This document shows positions 27,481 through 36,457 of a stretch of 64,000 nt of DNA, in pieces. The stretch is from an uncultured Campylobacter sp. (GTDB lineage: Bacteria; Campylobacterota; Campylobacteria; Campylobacterales; Campylobacteraceae). The stretch's first letter is position 1. Each line of letters begins with the position of its first letter. A model generated the notes under the pieces. That model made no database searches, was not told the DNA's origin, and saw only the letters and a program-made list of their open reading frames with translations. The DNA lies in contig NZ_CALJPG010000008.1 in the NCBI RefSeq assembly GCF_937980635.1, positions 62,001 through 126,000 of the forward strand, given 5' to 3'. A program made the translations under genes and the position numbers.

Positions 27481-28329
27481 TTAAAACGCGCCGCCTGCGA
27501 TCGGAACGTCGTTCCAAAGATACCTCACCTCGCCCGAGCTTATCTCGATGATCGAGTAAAAATCGCCACATATAAGCAGATAGCGCCCGTCTGCGCGGCT
27601 CGCTAGATCCTTTGCGGCAAGCTTTTTGCCCAGGATCACGTCGCGAGCGTCGCCGTCGTAAAAGTTCGGCGCGAGGTCCAAAAACTCGAGCGGATTTAGC
27701 GCCGCCTCATCCGCAAAGCGCGGATCTTTCAAACAAAAAGCCCCCTCGCTCTGCCGTCTAAGCGCACTTAGCGTACCGCAAACGCCTAGCTTTTCTGCTA
27801 AAATTTGCGCGAAAGAGCGCACGTAGCCGCCCTCGCTAAGCGCAACGCGAAAGCTCACGAATGGATGAGCGTAGCTTAAAATTTCGGCATAAAAAACCCG
27901 CATCGAGGTCTCTTTTAGGCTCACCTCTTCGCCCGCGCGAGCGAGCTTGTATGCGCGTACGCCGTCAATTTTCTTGGCGCTGAAAGCGGGCGGGATAAAT
28001 TTTATCTCGCCGCGCATTTGCGCCATCGCAGCGTCTAAAACCTCGCGCGAAATCGGCGGGATTTGCTCCACGCGCCCTATGTTTTCGTTATCGCCGCTTG
28101 GGCTTTGTGCGCCCAGCCACAGCGTCGCGGCGTAAACTTTTGGCTCCTTTTTCAAAAACCTAAAAAAGCGCGCGTATTGCCCGAACGCCACGATCAGCGC
28201 GCCGCTTGCGAAGGGATCGAGCGTGCCGCTAAAGCCCGCCTTTTTCACGCCGTATTTGCGCTTAAGAGCGCTTAAAAATTTATTGCTGCCGATGCCCGCG
28301 GGCTTATCAGCCAAAAACAATCTATTCAT
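27481..28329 (-). CDS. truB: tRNA pseudouridine-55 synthase
   Basis: A 282-residue TruB that makes pseudouridine 55 in the T-arm of tRNAs. The catalytic aspartate is in GFSGTLDPFASGAL (Asp38), and the motif ADKPAGIGSNKF and the YVRSFAQILAEKLG segment match. The gene overlaps the helicase gene by 8 bases. Confidence 0.96.
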   Translation of the reverse strand: MNRLFLADKPAGIGSNKFLSALKRKYGVKKAGFSGTLDPFASGALIVAFGQYARFFRFLKKEPKVYAATLWLGAQSPSGDNENIGRVEQIPPISREVLDAAMAQMRGEIKFIPPAFSAKKIDGVRAYKLARAGEEVSLKETSMRVFYAEILSYAHPFVSFRVALSEGGYVRSFAQILAEKLGVCGTLSALRRQSEGAFCLKDPRFADEAALNPLEFLDLAPNFYDGDARDVILGKKLAAKDLASRADGRYLLICGDFYSIIEISSGEVRYLWNDVPIAGGAF

Positions 28330-30382
28330 AAGCGCCGATCTTTTCTACGAAATTTGACATTATCACGCGTGAAATTCCGCCGAAATTTATCGTGAGTCGG
28401 TCGCCGTTTACCGCCGTGATCTGTCCGATGCCAAAGAGTTTGTGTTTGATCAGCTCGCCCTTGTTAAAGCCGCTACTTTGCTCGCGCGGCGGCTCTTTAG
28501 CCACCAAACCCGCCTCGGCTATAAATCTGCTAGCATCGAGCCTCTCGCGCTTGCCGCGATAAAAGCGGCTAGCGGCAAAGCTAAGCGTAAGCGTGCGCTT
28601 GGCGCGCGTGATCGCTACGTATGCGAGCCTGCGCTCCTCCTCGATGTCGCTACTGTCGCCCAATAGCGGGAAAAAGCCCTCCTCCAGCCCGATTACGAAA
28701 AGATGCTCGAACTCAAGCCCCTTGCTTGCGTGCACGCTCATTATGTTTATCGCATCGCCCATAATGGCGTCCTGATCGCTAAGAAGGCTCAGCTCGTTTA
28801 AAAATTCCGCCAGATCAAAATCGGGCTTATTGCTCGCTTCGTCCTTTAGCATAGCCAAAAACTCGTCGATGTTCGCTACGCGGTCGGCGCCGTCCGGAAG
28901 CGAGGCATAGTAAGCCTTTAGCCCAAAAGCGGGCTCCAGCGCGTCTATTTTTTTGATAGTATCCGCTAGTGCGGAAATAGAAGCGATGCCGCTTTTAAGC
29001 TCGGCTAGAGCCTGCGCCGCCTTGGCGCTAAGCCCCGCATCAGGCTCGCTAAACGCGTCGAATAGACTTATGAGCCGCAAGTGCGAAAGTTCCTCGAGCT
29101 TCGCCAGCGAGACCTTGCCGATGCCGCGCTTGGGCACGTTTATGATCCGCCTCATCGAAAAGTCGTCGTGCTCGTCGTTTACTAAGCGCAGATAGGCGAT
29201 CGTATCCTTGATCTCGGCGCGCTCGTAAAATTTCACGCCGCCTACCATTTTATACGGGATTTTAGCGCGATTCAGCCCCTCTTCCAGCGCGCGCGAAAGA
29301 GCGTTTACGCGGTAAAGCACGGCGATTTGAGAGGGCGCTACGCCGCTTGAAAGAAGCTTTTTGATAGCTTCTGCGATCTTTGCCGCCTCGATACTCTCCT
29401 CGTCTGAACGCAAAATTTCGATCTTTTCGCCGCCGCCGTTCATGCTAGTAAGGCTCTTGCCGAGGCGGTTTTTGTTATGCGAGATGAGCTCGTTGGCGGC
29501 ATTTAAAATTTCATCCGTGGAGCGGTAGTTCTGCTCGAGCTTGATAAATTTCACGTTTGAGAACTGATCTTTAAAATTTAGAATATTTTCTATCCGTGCG
29601 CCGCGCCAGCCGTAGATACTCTGATCGTCATCGCCTACCACCACGAGGTTTTCATGCGCAGCGCAGAGCTTTTTCAGTAGTTTGAATTGAATGTCGTTGG
29701 TGTCCTGATACTCATCCACCGTGATATAGGCGTAACGGCGTGAAATTTCATCGCATAGCCGCTCATTGGCGCTTAAAATTTTATAAGGCAAGATCAGTAG
29801 ATCATCAAAATCCACAAGATTATTCGCCGCCAAATACGCCTCGTAGCGTTTATATGCATCAGCGCAATGCGCGTAAAATCCGCTATACATCCTGCTTAGC
29901 TCATCCTCTTCGCCCTTTAGAAGCTCGTCGATATCTTTGGGGCCGATCAGAGAATTTTTGTAGGTTGAAATTTTAGCCGCCAATAGCGACGTGGGCAAAT
30001 TTATTTCAAAGCCCTTGATGATCTTTTTCTTATCGTCGGTATCGATTACTTGGAAGTTTGCGCTGCGTCCAAGCTCGCTAATATGAAATTTCAAAAACAA
30101 AAGCCCGAATTTATGAAAGGTGCACAGAAGCGGCACGCCGCTTAAATTTAGCCCGCTTATCAGATTAAGCGCTCGCGAGCGCATCTCAGCGGCGGCTTTG
30201 TTCGTAAACGTAAGCGTGAGAGTATTTTCCGCAGGCACGCCGTTTGAGAGCAAGTAAGCAAGGCGCGCGGTGATCGTTTTAGTTTTGCCGCTACCAGCAC
30301 CCGCTAAGATTAACATCGCTCCGTCCACGTGGCTCGCAGCCTCGCGCTGAGCGGAATTAAGCCCTTCTAAAATATTACTCAT
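28322..30382 (-). CDS. UvrD/Rep-family DNA helicase
   Basis: A 686-residue superfamily I 3'-5' helicase. Motifs visible in order: Q-motif GLNSAQREA, Walker A AGAGSGKTKT, motif II VDEYQDTN, motif III VGDDDQSIYGWRGA, motif IV FIKLEQNYRS, motif V IMSVHASKGLEF, and VAITRAKR. The C-terminal Tudor-like part (LFGIGQITAV) is of the PcrA/UvrD type, although the matching C. jejuni gene is usually called rep. The start overlaps (ATGA) the upstream gene at 30379. Confidence 0.92.
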   Translation of the reverse strand: MSNILEGLNSAQREAASHVDGAMLILAGAGSGKTKTITARLAYLLSNGVPAENTLTLTFTNKAAAEMRSRALNLISGLNLSGVPLLCTFHKFGLLFLKFHISELGRSANFQVIDTDDKKKIIKGFEINLPTSLLAAKISTYKNSLIGPKDIDELLKGEEDELSRMYSGFYAHCADAYKRYEAYLAANNLVDFDDLLILPYKILSANERLCDEISRRYAYITVDEYQDTNDIQFKLLKKLCAAHENLVVVGDDDQSIYGWRGARIENILNFKDQFSNVKFIKLEQNYRSTDEILNAANELISHNKNRLGKSLTSMNGGGEKIEILRSDEESIEAAKIAEAIKKLLSSGVAPSQIAVLYRVNALSRALEEGLNRAKIPYKMVGGVKFYERAEIKDTIAYLRLVNDEHDDFSMRRIINVPKRGIGKVSLAKLEELSHLRLISLFDAFSEPDAGLSAKAAQALAELKSGIASISALADTIKKIDALEPAFGLKAYYASLPDGADRVANIDEFLAMLKDEASNKPDFDLAEFLNELSLLSDQDAIMGDAINIMSVHASKGLEFEHLFVIGLEEGFFPLLGDSSDIEEERRLAYVAITRAKRTLTLSFAASRFYRGKRERLDASRFIAEAGLVAKEPPREQSSGFNKGELIKHKLFGIGQITAVNGDRLTINFGGISRVIMSNFVEKIGAYE

Positions 30383-30786
30383 TTTGAGAAAATTTTACGC
30401 GATTTTTCGCGTTTAAGCCACTCAGACTCGGGACGAGAAAAATTTACCGCGATAGGCTTGCCGTCCACGACGATCTGCAAGACCGCGTAAAACGGCACGC
30501 TAAGCGTGCTTGCAAAATCTTGCGGTCCAAATCCCGCCTCGAAAACCAGCTCATCCTTGCTAAGGTGCGCGCTAGAAAGCGTGTATTCCTCCAGCTGCAA
30601 AAAGATCGCGGGCATTTTGAAGCTTTTTAAAATTTCCTCCGGTAGCGGCGGGTCAAATTTTATCTGATCCGTCCTCGCAACGATGCCAAATCCGCACCCA
30701 AGAGCCAAAACGTAATCCAAAACCGCGCCTATATTTGCACTACTCGCAGCGATAAATTTATCGTCTTTTAAAATTTTATCTATCAT
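30379..30786 (-). CDS. Conserved small protein between pepF and the helicase
   Basis: A 135-residue soluble protein without recognised domains. It lies between pepF (1-base gap) and the helicase gene (4-base overlap), the same place as a conserved hypothetical gene in C. jejuni, so it is probably real and expressed with them. The sequence has a mixed alpha/beta pattern and an unusual basic end (KREKSRKIFSK). Function unknown. Confidence 0.7.
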   Translation of the reverse strand: MIDKILKDDKFIAASSANIGAVLDYVLALGCGFGIVARTDQIKFDPPLPEEILKSFKMPAIFLQLEEYTLSSAHLSKDELVFEAGFGPQDFASTLSVPFYAVLQIVVDGKPIAVNFSRPESEWLKREKSRKIFSK

Positions 30787-30787
30787 C

Positions 30788-32701
30788 CTAACCCCTCACA
30801 AACTCATCTACAAGCGCCGCGACCTGCTCTATGCCGATGCGCCAAAACTCGCTTTTATTGATGTCAAAGCCGAATTTTGCCACTAGCTTTTGCGGCGCGT
30901 CGCTGCCGCCCGAGCTTAAAAACTCCGTGTAAATTTGAACGAAATTTTCGAGCCTGCCGCTCTTATACAGCCCGTAAAGCGCGAGCACCAAAAGCTGCGC
31001 ATAGGCGTAGGAGTAGCAGTAAAACGGTGTGTGAATGAAGTGCGGGATGTAGCTCCACCAGCTTTTGTAATGATCCTGCAAGATTAGCTCGCCCGCAAAC
31101 ATCTTGCGCGACTCCTCCATCCACAGCTCACCCACCTGCTCAACGCTTAGCTCATCCGCGCTCGCATGCACACGCCGCTCAAAGGTCGTAAATCCGATCT
31201 GGCGGTAAAGCGTCGCGAAGATATCTTCGATTTTTGCCGCAAGCATCGCTCGCAGCGCGGCTTTATCGTTTGCAGTCTGCGAGGGCGTATCCGTATCGCT
31301 CGCAGCAAGCTCGCACGAACCCGCAGAGTCTTGCGAGGCGGAGTTTTTTACGGCGCGCTCGTTTGGAATTTCACCGACCAGGGCCTCTTGCGAAGCGCCG
31401 CGCTTTAAATTTTGCGAGCTGTCGGAGGCGGCGGCACTTTTTAAATTTAGCGAGCCGTTTAAATTTGAAAAATTTTCGCGCATATAATCAAACACCAGCA
31501 TCTCGCAGAAAACCGACGCGGTCTCTGCCGTCGTTAGCGGCGTAAAGGAGTTAAAATAGCCCACGCCGTAGCTTAGATACTGATGTATCGCGTGCCCCAG
31601 CTCGTGCGCGAGGGTAAATACGTCGCGGCGCTTACGGGTAAAATTTAAAAGCACGAAAGGGTGCGTATCACGCGAGCCGGAATGCGAAAATGCGCCGCTT
31701 TGCTTATTTTGCGCGGGCATCGCGTCGATCCAGTTTCGCTCAAACGCGATCAGCGCGATCTGCTTAAATTTCAGGCTAAATTTTTCAAACGCCGCAAGCA
31801 CGATCTGCTTAGCCTGCTCAAAGCTAAACTCGCTCTCGTCGCTACCGAGCGGCGCGTATCTGTCGTAATCATACAGCGCGTCGTAGCCTAAAATTTCGCG
31901 CTTTTTAGCGTAAAATTTGCCGACTAGATCAAAGCTTCGCTCCGTCTCTGCGATCAGCGCATCGACACTTGCGATGTTTATCTGATTTTCCTCATGCATC
32001 ACCGCCTCGGCTTTATCGTAGCCGCGCAGCTCGCAGCGAATTTTAAGATCGGTTTTGATCATATTGTAGATGTAGCCAAGCAGGTGGGAATTTTGCTCTA
32101 GCACCGCACTTAGCGAGGCTGCGGCGTCCTTTCGCACCTCGCGATCGGAGCTATGAAGCAGGCTTAAAATTTCCTCCTCGCCTAGCTTTCGCCCGCGAAA
32201 ATCAAAGCTCATCCGCGCCATGCTCTCGTCAAAAAGCCGCGAAAATGCCTCGCCGCTTACGGGCGAAGTTTTTAAAAGCACGCTTTCTTGCGGCAAGCTT
32301 AGCTGGTGGGCCTTGCGCTGCTTAAGCAAGCTCAAATAATATTTAAATCTCCCGCTTCCTGCGATAAACTCGTCCTGTTTTGCGGCATCAAGCTCGTTAA
32401 ACTCGAGCTCGAAAAAAAGTAGGCTCTGCGAAATGTCGTTGCAAGCCTGCTCCGTCTTGGCTTGCTGCGCCCCAAGGCTCGTATCTCGCGCGAATCTTAG
32501 ATGCGCAAAGCTCATTATCTTGCCGATCTGCTCGCTGATGCTCTCATAAAGCTCAAGCGCGCCTAAAAATTCCTCCGCGCCAAGAGCGTGCAGCTTGTCT
32601 TTAAATTTAGCTTCAAAATCCCTAGCCTGCGTAGCCGCGCTATCTATCGCGCCGCTAAATTCAGCTTCGTTTGCAAATAGCTCGCCTAAATTCCAATTCA
32701 T
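30788..32701 (-). CDS. pepF: Oligoendopeptidase F with a low-complexity insert
   Basis: An M3-family zinc metallopeptidase that degrades short peptides in the cytoplasm. The zinc site is LAHELGHAIHQ (HExxH). I start at the ATG at 32701 (MNWNLGELF, 637 residues), which has an AAGGAAA ribosome site; an in-frame ATG at 32737 is less likely. About 73 residues (DNA 31258-31476) after MLVFDYMREN form an insert rich in Ser, Ala, Gln, Asn and Asp that is not part of the family fold; the sequence resumes with ALRAMLAAKIED and IFATLYRQIGF. In C. jejuni pyrB lies between pepF and sstT; it is absent here. Confidence 0.92.
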   Translation of the reverse strand: MNWNLGELFANEAEFSGAIDSAATQARDFEAKFKDKLHALGAEEFLGALELYESISEQIGKIMSFAHLRFARDTSLGAQQAKTEQACNDISQSLLFFELEFNELDAAKQDEFIAGSGRFKYYLSLLKQRKAHQLSLPQESVLLKTSPVSGEAFSRLFDESMARMSFDFRGRKLGEEEILSLLHSSDREVRKDAAASLSAVLEQNSHLLGYIYNMIKTDLKIRCELRGYDKAEAVMHEENQINIASVDALIAETERSFDLVGKFYAKKREILGYDALYDYDRYAPLGSDESEFSFEQAKQIVLAAFEKFSLKFKQIALIAFERNWIDAMPAQNKQSGAFSHSGSRDTHPFVLLNFTRKRRDVFTLAHELGHAIHQYLSYGVGYFNSFTPLTTAETASVFCEMLVFDYMRENFSNLNGSLNLKSAAASDSSQNLKRGASQEALVGEIPNERAVKNSASQDSAGSCELAASDTDTPSQTANDKAALRAMLAAKIEDIFATLYRQIGFTTFERRVHASADELSVEQVGELWMEESRKMFAGELILQDHYKSWWSYIPHFIHTPFYCYSYAYAQLLVLALYGLYKSGRLENFVQIYTEFLSSGGSDAPQKLVAKFGFDINKSEFWRIGIEQVAALVDEFVRG

Positions 32702-32755
32702 CGATTTCCTTTTAAAATTTTTGGATAATTTTATCAAAAAAGAATAAGTAAAATT

Positions 32756-32796
32756 TTAAAAACCGCGAGATCCGCCGCTCCAGCGGGATTCGCGGT
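32756..32796 (-). terminator. Terminator after sstT
   Basis: A stem ACCGCG / CGCGGT (32762-32796) with an inner CCGCT/AGCGG pairing follows the minus-strand sstT stop at 32813. Read on the minus strand, the stem is followed by TTTTTAAAATTTTA. Confidence 0.75.
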
Positions 32797-32812
32797 AAAA
32801 TTTTAAGGTGAG

Positions 32813-34072
32813 TTATTTTTGCATACTTTGCGACGCGATCGCCGTAAAAATCACGTCCGTGGAGCTATTGATCGCGGTCTCTACTGAGTCTTGAATCACG
32901 CCGATGATGAAGCCGATCGCGACTACCTGCATTGCGATATCGTTTGAGATATTAAAGAGCGAACACGCAAGCGGTATCAGCATCAATGAGCCGCCTGGCA
33001 CGCCGCTAGCGCCGCACGCACCGACCGCCGAGACCACGCAAAGCAGTAGCGCTGTCCAAAAATCGGGGCGCACGCCAAGCGTATGAGCTGCAGCAAGCGC
33101 CAAGATCGCGATTACCACCGCAGCGCCCGCCATATTTATCGTAGCTCCCAAAGGGATCGAGATCGAGCTTAGCTCGTCGCTGATACCGAGCTTTTTACAT
33201 AAATTTAAATTTACGGGGATATTCGCCGCCGAGCTGCGGGTGAAAAACGCCGTGAGGCCGCTTTCGCGCAAGCAGGTAAATACGAGCGGATATGGATTTT
33301 TCTTAATCACCGCAAAGACGATGAGCGGATTTACCACGAGGGCTACGAACGCCATCGCACCTACTAGCACGACTACTATTCGCACGTACCCAAGCAGCGC
33401 ATCGACGCCGGTTTGATACACAGTAGAAGCTACTAGACCGAAAATTCCAAACGGCGCGAGTTGGATTACGAACTGCACGATTTTGGTTACCGCTTCGCTC
33501 AGATCGGTAAAAATTTTCTTTGTTTCATTAGTACAAAATTTAAGCGCGACGCCAAGACCTATCGCCCAGGTTAAAATTCCTACGTAGTTTCCGTGTGCGA
33601 TAGCGTTTAGCGGATTATCTACGACCTTAAAAAGCAGATCTTTTAGCACAATCCAAACGCTTGCAGGAACCGTATTTTCCGCCGCGCCGACATTGCTTAG
33701 AGCAAGCTCCGTAGGGAATAAAAAGCTGGTCGCCACCCCCACGCACGAGGCTAAAAAGGTGCCTACAATATATAGGACGACCACGCGTTTTAAGCCGCTT
33801 GCACTGCCGTATTGTTTATTTACGATCGAGCTTAAAATCAAGATAAAAACTAAAATCGGAGCTACCGCTTTAAGGGCGCCTACGAATAAATTTCCTAAAA
33901 TTTCCGCAAAAGCTACTACGTTTATTAAAAACGAATTGTGCTCTGCCGCAATATCGCCTGCCGTCGAACGCGCAGCAAAGCCCAAAATGGCGCCTATTAT
34001 CAAGCCTGTAACTATGCGCAGGACTAGATTTTTATCTTTGTAGCTAGCTACTAATTTTTGAATGGAACTCAT
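32813..34072 (-). CDS. sstT: Sodium/serine-threonine symporter
   Basis: A 419-residue member of the dicarboxylate/amino acid:cation symporter (DAACS) family. Eight or so membrane helices, the FFTRSSAANIPVN hairpin (serine-rich reentrant loop), the IPLGATINMAG segment and a VGACGASGVPGGS hairpin fit SstT. It imports serine, a key carbon source in Campylobacter, along with Na+. It lies next to metK, as in C. jejuni. Confidence 0.93.
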   Translation of the reverse strand: MSSIQKLVASYKDKNLVLRIVTGLIIGAILGFAARSTAGDIAAEHNSFLINVVAFAEILGNLFVGALKAVAPILVFILILSSIVNKQYGSASGLKRVVVLYIVGTFLASCVGVATSFLFPTELALSNVGAAENTVPASVWIVLKDLLFKVVDNPLNAIAHGNYVGILTWAIGLGVALKFCTNETKKIFTDLSEAVTKIVQFVIQLAPFGIFGLVASTVYQTGVDALLGYVRIVVVLVGAMAFVALVVNPLIVFAVIKKNPYPLVFTCLRESGLTAFFTRSSAANIPVNLNLCKKLGISDELSSISIPLGATINMAGAAVVIAILALAAAHTLGVRPDFWTALLLCVVSAVGACGASGVPGGSLMLIPLACSLFNISNDIAMQVVAIGFIIGVIQDSVETAINSSTDVIFTAIASQSMQK

Positions 34073-34216
34073 TTTTTACCTTTCAATCAAAACATCGTTT
34101 GAAATATATCGAAATTTTATTTAAGCACATTTAAATTTGGGCGAAATTTCGTAATTTTTAGTTAATCTTAAAACCTCGTTGGATAAAATGCCCCGAAATT
34201 TTAATCAGGAGCAGAT

Positions 34217-35416
34217 ATGTATCTTTTCACAAGCGAAGTAGTAAGCCCAGGACATCCCGATAAATGCGCCGATATCATCGCAGACAGCATCGTGGATGAA
34301 ATTTTAAAACAAGACCCCAACGGGCGCGTCGCAGCGGAGGTTTTCATCGCGGGCAAACACGTAGTAATTGGCGGCGAAGTAAACGCCAAGATCGATTTTA
34401 CCCACGACGATTACCGCCACATCGTAAAGGGCGCGCTTAGCGAGATTGGTTACAACGACAACCCCTACTTTACGCGCGCACAGTGCCTGCATCCGCAGGA
34501 TCTGCAAGTGGATGTATTTTTAAACCAGCAAAGCCCCGACATCAACCAAGGCGTTGATCAAGAGGGCGGCGAGATCGGCGCGGGGGATCAGGGCATAATG
34601 TTCGGCTTCGCAAGCTGCGAGACGAAAAATTTTATGCCGGCGGCGATCACCTACGCGAGGCTTCTTTGCGATCACGTCTATGCCTACGCAAAATCTCATC
34701 CCAACGAGCTTGGCGTCGATATTAAGACGCAGGTTAGCGTCGATTACGGCACGAAAAGCAATTTTGAGGAGTGCAAGCCGCAAAGCATCCATACCATCGT
34801 GGTTTCCGCGCCCTGCGTCGAGAGCATGAGCATAGAGCGCGTCCGAGATCTAATCGGAAATTTAATCGATTCGGCGGGACTTCCGAAGGAGCTTTACGAC
34901 AAAAGCAAGACTATCATCTACATCAATCCGACCGGCCGCTACGTAAATCACAGCTCGCTTCACGACAGCGGCCTAACGGGGCGCAAACTAATCGTAGATA
35001 GCTTCGGCGGCTACAGCCCTATAGGCGGCGGCGCTCAAAGTAGCAAAGACTACACTAAGGTCGATCGCAGCGGGCTTTATGCGGCGCGCTATATCGCCAA
35101 AAACATCGTCGCGGCGGGGCTCGCGAAAAAATGCATCGTCCAACTTAGCTACGCAATCGGCGTCGCAAAGCCCGTCAGCGTCAGCGTTGATTGCATGGGG
35201 ACGAATTTAGGCGCAGCTAGCGACGATGAGCTATCTGCTTTCGTGCTTGAAAAATTCCCGCTCACTCCGCGCTGGATCATCGATAAATTTGGTCTTGATC
35301 GCCCGGGCAAAGGAAGCTTTCTCTACGCCGACGTCGCCGCACGCGGACAGGTCGGAAACGACGAGTACCCGTGGGAGCAGCTTGATAGCGCAGAGCTTTT
35401 TAAGGCTTTGAAATAA
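34217..35416 (+). CDS. metK: S-adenosylmethionine synthetase
   Basis: A 399-residue enzyme making S-adenosylmethionine from methionine and ATP. GHPDKCADIIADSIVDEIL, the GAGDQGIMFG loop, the GGAQSSKDYTKVDRS segment and SYAIGVAKP are diagnostic. A CAGGAG ribosome site precedes the ATG. It diverges from sstT with 144 bases between them. Confidence 0.98.
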   Translation: MYLFTSEVVSPGHPDKCADIIADSIVDEILKQDPNGRVAAEVFIAGKHVVIGGEVNAKIDFTHDDYRHIVKGALSEIGYNDNPYFTRAQCLHPQDLQVDVFLNQQSPDINQGVDQEGGEIGAGDQGIMFGFASCETKNFMPAAITYARLLCDHVYAYAKSHPNELGVDIKTQVSVDYGTKSNFEECKPQSIHTIVVSAPCVESMSIERVRDLIGNLIDSAGLPKELYDKSKTIIYINPTGRYVNHSSLHDSGLTGRKLIVDSFGGYSPIGGGAQSSKDYTKVDRSGLYAARYIAKNIVAAGLAKKCIVQLSYAIGVAKPVSVSVDCMGTNLGAASDDELSAFVLEKFPLTPRWIIDKFGLDRPGKGSFLYADVAARGQVGNDEYPWEQLDSAELFKALK

Positions 35417-35460
35417 AATTTTGCGCTTTGTGGCAGCGCTCTTTTTAGCTTATGACATTC

Positions 35461-35524
35461 GCTAGGCTTGCAGCAGCGAGCCTAGCTCAATATTCTACGC
35501 GGCTTTGCATGCCGTGTAGTTTTA
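35461..35524 (+). terminator. Two hairpins after metK
   Basis: GCTAGGCT / AGCCTAGC (35461-35486) forms a perfect 8-bp stem; CTACGCGGC / GCCGTGTAG (35495-35519) forms a 9-bp stem with one G-U pair and is followed by TTTT. The second is the likely metK terminator. Confidence 0.6.
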
Positions 35525-36253
35525 TCGCATCCCAAAAAATAGCGTTGCGACAAAATTCTAAGCCGTGAAATTTAAGAGTTTTCGCAGGTAGAATTGAATT
35601 TTAAAATTTTAAGCCTAACTCGCGCAAAATTTTAAAATTGGCGCGGTGAAATTCCAAGGCTGAGCCCGTCTAGTTTAGTGATAAATTCTAACTATAGCAG
35701 GCTTTAAAAGTATTTGCATACAAGCTTTAAATCTGCAATCGCTTAAAATGAAATTTGACCTACAAAATTTTTCCTAACGCGCTTTGTACTTAATCTCCGA
35801 AGGACAAAATTTTAAATTCTCATTGCTTATGATGTTTAAGCGTGTAAATTTTAAATTTTGCATTTTATTTGAAGTTTGCCGCTTTTATATAGAAAGAAAA
35901 CCCGAAGCAAATTCCATTCAAAAGCAGTATCGGCAAGACAAAAACACCAAAATTTTAAAATGTGGAATTTATGAAAGCTACTAATAAAATTTCAGATTGG
36001 CACGCTTCGCCAAAGCTCCCCCGCTAACTACGCGAAATGAAAAAGTAAGATTAATTCGCCTAGCGCGATGGTCGCTCGCAAGCGAGCACGGCGGAACATC
36101 AAGCTTAAATAACGCAAAAGATAAAAGAATAAAGCAAAAAGATAGGAGGCTCAGGGCTTGATAAAATTCTAGCCTTGTGCGGCGGCAACCGAGCGGCTTT
36201 TAAATTGGGCTTTAAACGCAGTGATGCAAATTGCGCGCCTTAACTTAAATGCT

Positions 36254-36283
36254 AAAGCGGCGATAAAATTTCATCGCCGCTTT
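36254..36283. terminator. 11-bp hairpin
   Basis: AAAGCGGCGAT / ATCGCCGCTTT forms a perfect 11-bp stem with an 8-base loop. The T-runs are part of the stem in both directions, so it may act as a bidirectional terminator; it lies 170 bases beyond the stop of the minus-strand gene at 36458. Confidence 0.5.
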
Positions 36284-36457
36284 CATAAATTAAAATTTTA
36301 AAGATACTGCCAAACTACGCAGCTGCAATAAGCAAATCGCCTGCATTTTAATCACCCGCGCCTCGCCTAAATTGCCGATAAAATTTAAGCCGCATTCACC
36401 TTTATCTGGCGCTTAGTTTAGCCGCGCGGCATAAAAACGCAGCTAAAAAATGAAGCA

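Larger units (their letters stand above)
35417..36457. repeat. 1.0-kb non-coding gap
   Basis: Between metK and the TRAP-type gene lies about 1 kb without a convincing gene. It holds three hairpins (listed separately), many AAATTT words, and a 66-codon frame at 35784-35984 with no ribosome site and no recognisable content. A GC-rich palindrome GCTCGCAAGCGAGC lies near 36075. Confidence 0.5.

Noticed and set aside
32738..32812. An unlisted gene between sstT and pepF
   Set aside because: The gap is too short and holds only the sstT terminator.
35784..35984. 66-codon frame between metK and the TRAP gene
   Set aside because: No ribosome site, no recognisable content, and the same AT-word bias as the gap.
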